15,676 nucleotides of DNA, taken from assembly GCA_018241165.1 (NCBI GenBank), contig JAFEEK010000465.1, positions 1-15,676 on the forward strand, in the 5' to 3' direction. The notes beneath the pieces were generated by a model. That model saw only the letters and a list, made by a program, of their open reading frames with translations. It made no database searches and had not been told where the DNA came from. Each line of letters opens with the position of its first letter. Position 1 is the stretch's first letter. The DNA comes from Pseudomonadota bacterium (GTDB taxonomy: Bacteria > Pseudomonadota > Gammaproteobacteria > Xanthomonadales > Rhodanobacteraceae). Positions 1 to 6,248 of this stretch are shown one piece after another. The position numbers were made by a program, and so were the translations under genes.

Positions 1-868
1 CGGGGCAACCGAGGCGCTGTTCGCGGCGATCGCCGCCGTGGTGCATGCCGGCGACGAGGTGATCATGCTCGATCCGTGTTACGACTGCTACGACCCGGCG
101 GTCGAATTGGCCGGCGGACGTGCCGTGCATATCCCGCTGCGGCTGCCGGATTTTTCCGTCGACTGGCAGCGCGTGAAGGATGCGATCACGCCGCGCACGC
201 GCATGATCATGACCAACTCGCCGCATAATCCGTCCGGCGCGGTGCTCGAAGCGTCCGATCTGGAAACGCTGGCCGAAATCGTGCGTGGCACCGACATCTT
301 TGTTTTGTCCGACGAAGTCTATGAACACATCATCTTCGACGGGCTGGCGCACCAAAGCGTGTTGCGCCACGCGGAACTCGCCGCACGCAGCTTTGTAATC
401 AGCTCGTTTGGCAAAACCTACCATTGCACCGGCTGGAAAGTCGGCTACTGCATCGCGCCGCCGCAGTTGAGCGCGGAATTCCGCAAGGTGCACCAATACC
501 TGACGTTCTGCACGTTCAGCCCGGCACAATGGGCGTTCGCGGACATGCTCGAATCCGATCCGCAGCATTACCTCGACTTGCCCGCGTTCTACCAGGCCAA
601 ACGCGACCGCTTCCGCACGCTGCTCGCGCCGTCGAAATTCAAGCTGCTGCCGGTCAAGGGCGCGTATTTCCAGTTGGTCGATTACAGCGCATTCAGCAAG
701 GCGGACGACCTCAATTTCAGCGAGTGGCTGGTGCGCGAAGCGGGAGTGGCCGCGATTCCGGTTTCGGCGTTCTACGAAACGCCGCCGGATGCGCGCCTGG
801 TGCGCCTGTGTTTCGCCAAAAGCGACGAAACACTTGTTGCGGCGGCGGAACGGCTATGCAAACTTTGA
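1..868 (+). CDS. PLP-dependent aminotransferase, methionine/glutamine (YbdL/KAT-like) type, 5' end outside the window
   Basis: Fold-type I aminotransferase of class I/II, open at the left edge. The reading frame enters at base 2 (GATEALFAAIAA...) and runs to TGA at 866-868, so the true start lies upstream. Visible motifs, numbered from Val/Met at base 38: NSPHNPSG (about 60-67, substrate carboxylate and PLP region), SDEVYEHI (91-98, Asp for the PLP pyridine nitrogen, Tyr for O3') and SFGKTYHCTGWKVGY (123-137) with the Schiff-base Lys at 126. The GKT-(F/Y)-x-x-TGWKVG form is typical of methionine aminotransferase YbdL and kynurenine/glutamine transaminase K, which accept methionine, glutamine and aromatic amino acids. 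The last 13 bases overlap the downstream omega-amidase start. In known glutaminase II pathways that enzyme removes the alpha-ketoglutaramate or alpha-ketosuccinamate such transaminases produce, so the context supports the same substrate class. Exact substrate is inferred. Confidence 0.9.
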   Translation, partial: GATEALFAAIAAVVHAGDEVIMLDPCYDCYDPAVELAGGRAVHIPLRLPDFSVDWQRVKDAITPRTRMIMTNSPHNPSGAVLEASDLETLAEIVRGTDIFVLSDEVYEHIIFDGLAHQSVLRHAELAARSFVISSFGKTYHCTGWKVGYCIAPPQLSAEFRKVHQYLTFCTFSPAQWAFADMLESDPQHYLDLPAFYQAKRDRFRTLLAPSKFKLLPVKGAYFQLVDYSAFSKADDLNFSEWLVREAGVAAIPVSAFYETPPDARLVRLCFAKSDETLVAAAERLCKL

Positions 869-1641
869 GGGTTTCGCTGGTCCAGGGCGCGACGCGCTGG
901 CACGATCCGGCCGGCAATCGCGCGTATTACGGCGATCTGATCGCGCCGCTCGCAGGCAGCGACCTGGTCCTGCTGCCGGAAACCTTCACCAGCGGGTTTT
1001 CCAACGAAGCGATTCACAACGCGGAAACGATGGATGGCCCGACCGTCGCGTGGCTGTCCGAACAGGCGCGCAAGCTCGATGCGGCGATCTGCGGCAGCGT
1101 GCAGTTGCGCGTCGATGAAAAAGTATACAACCGGCTGCTGTTTGCGACGCCGGACGGAAACATCCGCCACTACGACAAACGCCATCTGTTCCGATACGCC
1201 GATGAGCACAAACGCTATGCCGCGGGCGGCGAACGCCTGATCGTCGAATGGCGCGGCTGGAGAATCTGCCCGCTGGTTTGCTATGACCTGCGCTTTCCGG
1301 TGTATTCGCGCAACCGGCACGCAGAGCGCGGGTTCGACTACGACTTGCTGCTGTACGTCGCGAACTGGCCCAGCGCCCGGCGCTACGCCTGGCAGACGCT
1401 GTTGCGCGCACGCGCGATCGAAAACCTGAGTTATTGCGCCGGGCTCAATCGCGTCGGCACGGATGGAAACGGCCTTGGTTATTCCGGCGACAGTGCGGTG
1501 CTGGATTTCCTCGGCCAGCCATTGGCCGAACTCGGAGCGCAGGAACAAACCGTCACCGTGGCACTCGATGCCGGGGCGCTCGCGGCGCATCGCGAGCGGT
1601 TTCCGGCATGGATGGATGCGGATGCGTTTACGCTGCGCTAG
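856..1641 (+). CDS. omega-amidase (YafV/Nit2-type, nitrilase superfamily)
   Basis: 261-residue carbon-nitrogen hydrolase. The nitrilase triad is visible: Glu42 in LLPETFTSGF, Lys108 in HYDKRHLF and the nucleophile Cys142 in CPLVCYDLRFPV. The LPE(T/M)F, KRHLF and CYDLRFP wording is that of the YafV/Nit2 group, whose members hydrolyse alpha-ketoglutaramate or alpha-ketosuccinamate to the dicarboxylic keto acid plus ammonia. The start is ATG 856, inside the last 13 bases of the aminotransferase gene. The frame is open further upstream, but that part lies under the aminotransferase and has no nitrilase-like sequence. No good Shine-Dalgarno sequence precedes the ATG, consistent with translational coupling. 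Cytosolic, with no signal sequence. The stop TAG (1639-1641) is shared as CTAG with the convergent gene. Family and triad are seen; the role in a glutaminase II/methionine salvage pair is inferred from the neighbour. Confidence 0.9.
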   Translation: MQTLRVSLVQGATRWHDPAGNRAYYGDLIAPLAGSDLVLLPETFTSGFSNEAIHNAETMDGPTVAWLSEQARKLDAAICGSVQLRVDEKVYNRLLFATPDGNIRHYDKRHLFRYADEHKRYAAGGERLIVEWRGWRICPLVCYDLRFPVYSRNRHAERGFDYDLLLYVANWPSARRYAWQTLLRARAIENLSYCAGLNRVGTDGNGLGYSGDSAVLDFLGQPLAELGAQEQTVTVALDAGALAAHRERFPAWMDADAFTLR

Positions 1642-1877
1642 GCCGCGCGGATATCCTGGTTCAGACGCTGCGTAGCAGCGCGGATTACGCGCAATTCATG
1701 CACGATCGCAAAGCGCTTTGCGGCTTGCGAATCGTCGAATGCGCCAAGTACGACACCGGTTTTCGGGCACATCACTTCAAAGCGAAGTGGGCGGGGCAGG
1801 CCGGTTTCGTCGTACTCCTCAAGGCGCTCGATGGCATAGCCGAAAACGCGGGATTCAGGAAATCGCTTGCAGCGCAT
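1638..1877 (-). CDS. small conserved-looking protein of unknown function
   Basis: A 79-residue protein that I do not recognise. The start is ATG at 1877, chosen because GAGGAG lies 7 to 8 bases upstream on the minus strand (bases 1885-1890), the best ribosome binding site in the left part of the window. A longer frame would begin at 1925, but it lacks such a site. The product is mildly basic. It has a stretch reading RFEVMCPKTGVVLGAFDD (32-49) that looks like two beta strands joined by a turn, with a single CPKTG, followed by a predicted helix rich in Ala, Arg and Leu (50-70). No signal peptide, membrane segment or metal-binding cysteine pair is present. It is convergent with the omega-amidase and overlaps it by the four bases CTAG. 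It is divergent from the CsgG-like gene. The strong ribosome binding site argues for a real gene; no function can be assigned. Confidence 0.6.
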   Translation of the reverse strand: MRCKRFPESRVFGYAIERLEEYDETGLPRPLRFEVMCPKTGVVLGAFDDSQAAKRFAIVHELRVIRAATQRLNQDIRAA

Positions 1878-1921
1878 GGAAATTCTCCTCACTCGATGAC
1901 CCTGCGACCAAGATAACCGCC

Positions 1922-1964
1922 GCACATGTGCATACGGTTAACTGGCTGTTGCAGTCGGGTTAAC
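1922..1964. promoter_or_regulatory. palindrome plus paired GGTTAAC boxes in a divergent intergenic region
   Basis: The 250-bp gap between the small minus-strand gene and the CsgG-like gene holds a perfect 10-bp palindrome GCACATGTGC (1922-1931). Two copies of GGTTAAC follow at 1936-1942 and 1958-1964, 22 bp apart from start to start, or about two helical turns. GTTAAC is itself a palindrome. This arrangement resembles a regulator binding site, or -35 elements for the minus-strand gene; no regulator can be named. The rest of the gap shows nothing beyond the promoter candidate at 2066. Confidence 0.3.
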
Positions 1965-2065
1965 AAGGAAATTTTCTCGCGGGCGGGAAACTTCGACGGG
2001 TTGGCGCGATCGAACTTCGTTCATCACGATGGCTTCACGGCGCTGCCGCCATTCTTTGCCGCTGG

Positions 2066-2071
2066 TATAGT
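2066..2071 (+). promoter_or_regulatory. candidate sigma-70 -10 box for the CsgG-like gene
   Basis: TATAGT matches the -10 consensus at five of six positions and lies 57 bases before the chosen start codon. No convincing -35 box is found 16-18 bases upstream, so this is tentative or activator-dependent. Confidence 0.35.
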
Positions 2072-2127
2072 AGGTGTAACAGGGTATGCGGTTATTCGCG
2101 AACAATCCGATCGGGGAGTATCGATTC

Positions 2128-2844
2128 ATGAAGAAGCTGGCCTTGGGTGTGATGGTTGCAATGGGCGCGCTGGCTGCCGGCAATGCAATTGCCGCAGGCG
2201 ACGGACGCCCGACGATTGCAGTGGCGGAATTCCGCAACGAATCCGGTGCGGCGTGGTGGCGTGGCGGCGTGGGCTGGGAATTGTCCGGCATGCTGTCGAA
2301 CGAACTGTCTTCATCCGGCGACTTCAAGGTCGTCGAGCGCCAGAAGATCCAGAACGTCCTGGAAGAACAGAATTTCGCCGCTTCCGGCCGCGTGCGCGCC
2401 GGCACCGGACCGAAGATCGGCAAGGTGACCGGAGCGCAGTACCTGATCACCGGCACGGTGACTGCGTACGAGGAAAACACAGCCAGCACCGGCGGTGGCT
2501 TCAGCTTCAAGGGCATCAGCCTCGGCGGCAAGAAGAGCGAGGCTTACCTTGCTGTTGACCTGCGCGTGATCAATACCGAGACCAGCGACGTCGAATACTC
2601 GCGCACGATCGAAGGCCGCAGCTCTGGCGGCGGCGTGGCGGTAGGCTTGTATCGCGGCGGTTTCGGCGGCAATCTGGCCCACGAGGAAAATACGCCGGCC
2701 GGCAAGGCGATTCGCGCCGCGCTGGTCGAAGCAACGGATTATCTGGATTGCGTGATGGTCAAGCGCGATGGCTGCGAAGCGGATTTCCGTGCGAAAGAGC
2801 AGAAGCGTCGCGACGGCGACCGCAAGGCGATCAAGCTCGATTGA
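2128..2844 (+). CDS. exported CsgG-like protein (curli secretion component family)
   Basis: 238-residue precursor. The start is ATG 2128, giving a classic signal peptide (MKK, hydrophobic core LALGVMVAMGALAAG, cleavage near AIAA-GDG, residues 20-24). GGGGAG at 2113-2118 sits nine bases upstream; an earlier in-frame start at 2086 would spoil the signal peptide. The mature part has the CsgG-family layout: strand TIAVAEFRN (29-37), a helix and FKVVERQKIQNVLEEQNF (66-83), then GAQYLITGTVT (102-112), a glycine/serine-rich stretch (121-137), and a helix PAGKAIRAALVEATDYL (190-206). E. coli CsgG is an outer-membrane lipoprotein pore. This protein has no lipobox cysteine; its only cysteines are at 208 and 216, near the charged C-terminus. 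It is therefore probably periplasmic or released, and no other csg gene is nearby. The family is fairly sure; a curli role is not supported. Confidence 0.8.
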   Translation: MKKLALGVMVAMGALAAGNAIAAGDGRPTIAVAEFRNESGAAWWRGGVGWELSGMLSNELSSSGDFKVVERQKIQNVLEEQNFAASGRVRAGTGPKIGKVTGAQYLITGTVTAYEENTASTGGGFSFKGISLGGKKSEAYLAVDLRVINTETSDVEYSRTIEGRSSGGGVAVGLYRGGFGGNLAHEENTPAGKAIRAALVEATDYLDCVMVKRDGCEADFRAKEQKRRDGDRKAIKLD

Positions 2845-2869
2845 GCTAGGATCCTGGACGAACGATCAC

Positions 2870-2898
2870 GAGGGCCGCGCGAGCGGCCTTCGTTTTTT
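2870..2898 (+). terminator. intrinsic terminator of the CsgG-like gene
   Basis: Nine-bp stem (2870-2878 pairing with 2883-2891, including one G-U pair) closed by the loop GCGA, a GNRA tetraloop, then G and six T (2893-2898). It begins 26 bases after the CsgG-like stop codon. Read from the other strand it has no T run on the far side, so it would not serve the convergent rluB operon. Confidence 0.9.
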
Positions 2899-2904
2899 CC
2901 GGAG

Positions 2905-4368
2905 TCATCTCCTCGGCTTGCCGCGCTTCTTCCCCTGCCCATCGCGCGGACCACTGATGCGGTTGCCGATATCGTCGCGTGGAACGCCTTGGCCGGGTCG
3001 CAACGGGCGCGGTTCGCCGCGCGGCACGTAACGGGTTTTCTCCGCACGCAGCCCGGCAATGAAGCGGCGCGCGCTGCTGTCGTCCTCGCGCTGGCCGGGG
3101 ATTCCGGTCACTGGCGGACGCCATTGCGCAGGTTTCTCGCGTCGCGGACTACGCGCTGCGCCACCGGCATTGTCGTTGGCCCAGCGCGAGCCGGGTTGAT
3201 ACACGCCAATCTGGGTCTGGCTGCGGCCACCGCCACGACGCGGACCGCGAGCGTCACGGTTCTGCGGATTTGCGCCCGGCGCGCGGCGGTCGCGATTCTG
3301 CGGATTGCCGCCTCCTGGTACACGGCGGTCGCGATTCTGCGGATTGCCGCCGCCCGGGCCGCGCTGCGGGTTTTTCTTGCCGAACTTGCGCTGGCCGCCA
3401 GGGCGTGAAGGCTTGTCTTCGCGGATACGATCGAAGGCGCGCAATTCGCGGCCTTCGTCGCTGCCGCCTGTCCACGCCTGCTGTGTCTTCGGCGCGGGGC
3501 GATATTCGTTGCTCGCCTGTTTTGGCGCACGCCGCTGCCCGATCACCGCTTGCAAGGTAAGCGTCGGTTCGGTTTCCACGGCGCCGGCGAGCTGGCGCAA
3601 GGCCTTGACCTGCTCGGGTTCGAGTGTCTCGCTGCGGCCCTTGAGCAGGCCGCGCGGAAGTTCGACGTTGCCGTAGCGGATGCGCTTGAGCCGGCTGACC
3701 ATCAGCCCCTGGGTTTCCCACATGCGCCGCACTTCGCGGTTGCGGCCTTCGCGGATGACGACGCGGAACCATGAATGGCTCAGGCCGCGGCTGATCACGG
3801 CGAGTTCTTCGAAACTCGCCGGACCGTCTTCGAGCTGCACGCCGGACTTGAGCCGTTCCAGCGCTTCATCGGGCACCTCGCCATGCACGCGGCAGATGTA
3901 TTCGCGCTCGATTTCCGTGCTCGGATGCATCAATCGATGCGCGAGCGCGCCATCGGTGGTGAGCAACAACAGGCCGGTGGTGTTGATGTCGAGGCGGCCG
4001 ACCGTGATCCAGCGCGCGCCCTTGAGATGCGGCAATTGTTCGAACACGGTCGGACGGCCTTCCGGATCGTCGCGCGTCGTCACCACGCCTTCGGGTTTGT
4101 GGAAGACGATCACCTGCGCGTGTTCGGCGCTGTCGTTGACCGCGACGAACAATTTGCCGTCGAGTTCCACGCGATCGCCGGCGCGTACGCTGGAACCGAT
4201 TTCGGCGACGTTGCCGTTGACGCGGATCTCGCCGGCCTGGATGCGTTCTTCGAGCAGCCGGCGCGAACCCAGGCCTGCATTGGCCAGCACCTTGTGCAAT
4301 CGTTCTTCCAGAACCGGGCCATCGGCTTGCGTGCGCTTGAGGGAGAGCAGGGTACGTGGGGTGTTCAT
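2905..4368 (-). CDS. rluB: 23S rRNA pseudouridine synthase RluB, with long basic C-terminal tail
   Basis: 487-residue RsuA/RluB/E/F-family enzyme that makes a pseudouridine in 23S rRNA (U2605 in E. coli). An S4 RNA-binding domain lies at about 20-75 (LEERLHKVLANAGLGSRR). The catalytic domain follows with the motif GRLDINTTGLLLLT, catalytic Asp127, and the family motif EGRNREVRRM (207-216). From about residue 275 a tail of some 210 residues continues that is rich in Gly, Arg, Pro, Asn and Gln and contains about three copies of a PGGGNPQNRDRR-type unit (337-372). The tail ends in a basic KKRGKPRR. The catalytic core matches the usual family size; this tail is long even for RluB and probably disordered and RNA-binding (inference). 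The start ATG 4366-4368 overlaps the scpB stop as ATGA, indicating translational coupling. Last gene of scpA-scpB-rluB. Confidence 0.93.
   Translation of the reverse strand: MNTPRTLLSLKRTQADGPVLEERLHKVLANAGLGSRRLLEERIQAGEIRVNGNVAEIGSSVRAGDRVELDGKLFVAVNDSAEHAQVIVFHKPEGVVTTRDDPEGRPTVFEQLPHLKGARWITVGRLDINTTGLLLLTTDGALAHRLMHPSTEIEREYICRVHGEVPDEALERLKSGVQLEDGPASFEELAVISRGLSHSWFRVVIREGRNREVRRMWETQGLMVSRLKRIRYGNVELPRGLLKGRSETLEPEQVKALRQLAGAVETEPTLTLQAVIGQRRAPKQASNEYRPAPKTQQAWTGGSDEGRELRAFDRIREDKPSRPGGQRKFGKKNPQRGPGGGNPQNRDRRVPGGGNPQNRDRRAPGANPQNRDARGPRRGGGRSQTQIGVYQPGSRWANDNAGGAARSPRREKPAQWRPPVTGIPGQREDDSSARRFIAGLRAEKTRYVPRGEPRPLRPGQGVPRDDIGNRISGPRDGQGKKRGKPRR
3244..3372 (-). repeat. in-frame tandem repeats encoding the RluB tail
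   Basis: A 29-bp sequence occurs identically at 3284-3312 and 3323-3351 (period 39 bp, or 13 codons). A diverged copy lies at about 3244-3276 and a vestigial one towards 3372. All are in frame and encode NPQNRDRR-type units. Copy number could vary between strains by slippage without breaking the frame. Confidence 0.8.
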
Positions 4369-5036
4369 GCGTTGTGTTCCGGTGCTGCTTGTGCCGAGCC
4401 TGCGTCTGCGGATTCCTCGTTGGCCGCTTCGATCTGCGGAGCAACCGGGGTTTCATCGGCGTCGTCTGCCGGCGCGACCGGAGCGAGAGTGAGTTGCGGA
4501 TCGAAGTCCTCGATGTCGCGGATCTCGGCCATCGGCGGCAACTCGTCGAGCGACTTGAGGTTGAAATAGTCCAGAAAGTTCTTCGTCGTGCCGAACAGTG
4601 CCGGTTTGCCGGGTACGTCGCGGTAGCCGACCACACGCACCCATTCGCGTTCTTCCAGGGTCTTGACGATATTGGTCGAGACCGCGACGCCGCGGATCTG
4701 CTCGATCTCGCCGCGCGTGATCGGCTGGCGGTAGGCGATCAGCGCCAGGGTTTCGAGCAGGGCGCGCGAATACCTGGTCTGGCGCTCGGTCCACAGGCGC
4801 GCAACCCATGCGTGCACGTCCTGGCGGACCTGGTAGCGGAAGCCGGAGGCGACTTCCATGAGTTCGACGCCGCGTTCGGAACAATCCGCGCCGAGTTCTT
4901 CCAGCGCGCGCGCCAGTTCTTCGTGGCTGACGGCTTCATTTTCGCCGAACAACGCCGACAACTGCGCCAGCGACAGCGGTTGCGCGGCGGCGAGCAGGGC
5001 GGCTTCGACGATGCGTTTGAGTTCTTTTATTTCCAT
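4365..5036 (-). CDS. scpB: segregation and condensation protein B
   Basis: 223-residue ScpB, the winged-helix partner that bridges ScpA and SMC in chromosome condensation. The N-terminus MEIKELKRIVEAALLAA is typical of the family. The hallmark block LLETLALIAYRQPITRGEIE with the following IRGVAVSTNIVKTLEE is present, as is the second winged helix ending FGTTKNFLDYFNLKSLDELP. About 45 acidic, Ala-rich residues follow the conserved core. ATG 5034-5036 was chosen because it matches the usual family N-terminus; a TTG at 5066 would add ten residues and overlap scpA by 11 bases. Neither has a clear ribosome binding site, so coupling to scpA (stop at 5056) is likely. The stop overlaps the rluB start. 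No smc gene is in the window. Confidence 0.93.
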   Translation of the reverse strand: MEIKELKRIVEAALLAAAQPLSLAQLSALFGENEAVSHEELARALEELGADCSERGVELMEVASGFRYQVRQDVHAWVARLWTERQTRYSRALLETLALIAYRQPITRGEIEQIRGVAVSTNIVKTLEEREWVRVVGYRDVPGKPALFGTTKNFLDYFNLKSLDELPPMAEIRDIEDFDPQLTLAPVAPADDADETPVAPQIEAANEESADAGSAQAAPEHNA

Positions 5037-5055
5037 AACAATAGGTTTCACGGTC

Positions 5056-5910
5056 TCAGCCCGCAATGGCGAGCGATTTCAGGTAGATCGGCGCGAGCGG
5101 CTCGGTCTGGGTGATTTCGATCAACAGTTCCTTGGCCAGTTCGAGCATGGCAAGGAATGTCACGACGATGCCGAGCCGGCCTTCTTCGACCTTGAACAAG
5201 GTCTCGAAGCGGTGGAATTCGCCGTCGCCGATGGTCTTGAGTAAATCGCTCATGCGGTTGCGCACCGAAAGCGCCTCGCGCTGGATGGCATGATGGCCGA
5301 GCAGTTCCGCGCGCTTGATCACGTCCTTGAGCGCGAGCAGCAGTTCGCGCAGGTCCACCGGCGGCGGCAGGCGCACCACGGACTTGTCCGGCACGAATGC
5401 CGAAACCAGCGCGAAGTCGCGCTCCAGGCGCGGCATCGCTTCGATGTCTTCGGCGGCTTTCTTGAAGCGTTCGTATTCCTGCAGGCGGCGCACGAGTTCC
5501 GCGCGCGGGTCCACTTCCAGGCCTTCCTCGGCGGGCGGACGCGGCAGCAACAGACGCGACTTGATCTCGGCCAGGATTGCGGCCATGACCAGGTATTCGG
5601 CGGCCAGTTCCAGGCGCATCTCGTGCATCAGTTCGATGTAGTCGACGTACTGGCGGGTGATCTCGGCGATCGGAATATCGAGGATGTCGAGATTCTGGCG
5701 CCGGATCAGGTACAGCAGCAGATCGAGCGGACCTTCGAACGCTTCGAGGATGACTTCGAGCGCATCCGGGGGGATGTACAGGTCCTGCGGCATCTGCAGC
5801 ACGGGTTGGCCGCGCACGATCGCCAGCGGCATTTCCTGCTGCTGCGGCGGTGTTGCGAAAATGGCTGCGCTATCCGGGGACTCCGGTGTGGCGGCGGCCT
5901 GCGTGGTCAT
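5056..5910 (-). CDS. scpA: segregation and condensation protein A
   Basis: 284-residue ScpA, the kleisin subunit of the SMC-ScpAB condensin, cytosolic and chromosome-associated. The family signature FEGPLDLLLYLIRRQNLDILDIPIAEITRQ..., shown here only in part, begins about 57 residues from the chosen start. It is followed by AAEYLVMAAILAEIKSRLLLP, and the C-terminal winged helix ends near LAPIYLKSLAIAG. The first ~45 residues are Ala/Pro/Gln-rich and not conserved-looking, so the exact start is uncertain. ATG 5908-5910 is used; a GTG at 5943 would add eleven residues, and neither has a clear Shine-Dalgarno sequence. First gene of the scpA-scpB-rluB operon, divergent from hrcA. Confidence 0.92.
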   Translation of the reverse strand: MTTQAAATPESPDSAAIFATPPQQQEMPLAIVRGQPVLQMPQDLYIPPDALEVILEAFEGPLDLLLYLIRRQNLDILDIPIAEITRQYVDYIELMHEMRLELAAEYLVMAAILAEIKSRLLLPRPPAEEGLEVDPRAELVRRLQEYERFKKAAEDIEAMPRLERDFALVSAFVPDKSVVRLPPPVDLRELLLALKDVIKRAELLGHHAIQREALSVRNRMSDLLKTIGDGEFHRFETLFKVEEGRLGIVVTFLAMLELAKELLIEITQTEPLAPIYLKSLAIAG

Positions 5911-6248
5911 GGACGGGAATTCATCATGCAGCGCGCTTCTCACGAAGCGTTGAGTGGGGTTGTGTGGAATCTCGTGAATCCGGCGGTGCGGGCGCGGGCG
6001 AATCGTTTCGATTCGTCGTTGCGCTTGCCGCCATCGTGCTTGCTACCATCGGCACGCATCGCAGTGCGGGCGAGGAGGCGTTACGAAAAAGTCTTGTAGC
6101 GGAGCCGTGATGCTGGCGTCTGCCCCTGCGGGCGCCGGGTTGCTCCGTATCGGATGACAAGGTTAAGGATTTTGGCTGCCCAAGTCCAGCGTTATTGAAT
6201 AAAATCCGCTTGACCCCATCACATGGGTAACTCCGGTTTGCGGCTGTC
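5911..6248. other. divergent scpA-hrcA intergenic region
   Basis: 338 bp without a convincing gene. Contents: a perfect 6-bp inverted repeat GAATCG-TTT-CGATTC at 6000-6014; a structured patch at 6100-6147 whose ends are CGGAGC and GCTCCG and which contains GCCC/GGGC; and the sigma-32 promoter of hrcA at 6195-6219. The patch also contains a possible 15-codon frame (6110-6157, MLASAPAGAGLLRIG) with GGAG five bases upstream, too short to call. I find no clear -10/-35 pair for the scpA operon on the minus strand. Confidence 0.5.
6195..6219 (+). promoter_or_regulatory. sigma-32 (RpoH) heat-shock promoter of hrcA
   Basis: TTGAA (6195-6199), 14 bases, then CCCCAT (6214-6219) match the RpoH consensus (TTGAA, 13-15 bases, CCCCAT). 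The predicted transcript start near 6227 leaves a leader of about 20 bases. The -10 element overlaps a small inverted repeat CCCAT-CAC-ATGGG (6215-6227). No CIRCE sequence (TTAGCACTC-N9-GAGTGCTAA) is present, so autoregulation through the usual HrcA operator is not indicated here. Confidence 0.78.

Noticed and set aside
424..855. 144-codon upstream extension of the omega-amidase frame
   Set aside because: It lies wholly under the aminotransferase gene in another frame and has no nitrilase-like sequence; ATG 856 gives the normal family N-terminus.
2870..2898. Use of this hairpin as a bidirectional terminator for rluB
   Set aside because: Read from the minus strand, the hairpin is not followed by a T run, so it fits only the plus-strand gene.
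3244..3372. Repeats resembling a short CRISPR-like array
   Set aside because: Copies are in frame within the rluB coding sequence with a 36-39 bp period and no spacer diversity; they encode protein repeats.
3775..4569. Plus-strand open frame opposite rluB and scpB
   Set aside because: Shadow of conserved genes on the other strand; composition is typical of an antisense frame.
5037..5066. TTG start for scpB that overlaps scpA by 11 bases
   Set aside because: No ribosome binding site, and the ten added residues precede the usual ScpB N-terminus; kept only as an alternative.
5290..6099. Long plus-strand open frame opposite scpA
   Set aside because: Low-complexity His/Arg/Gln-rich product with no domain, antisense to a firmly identified gene.
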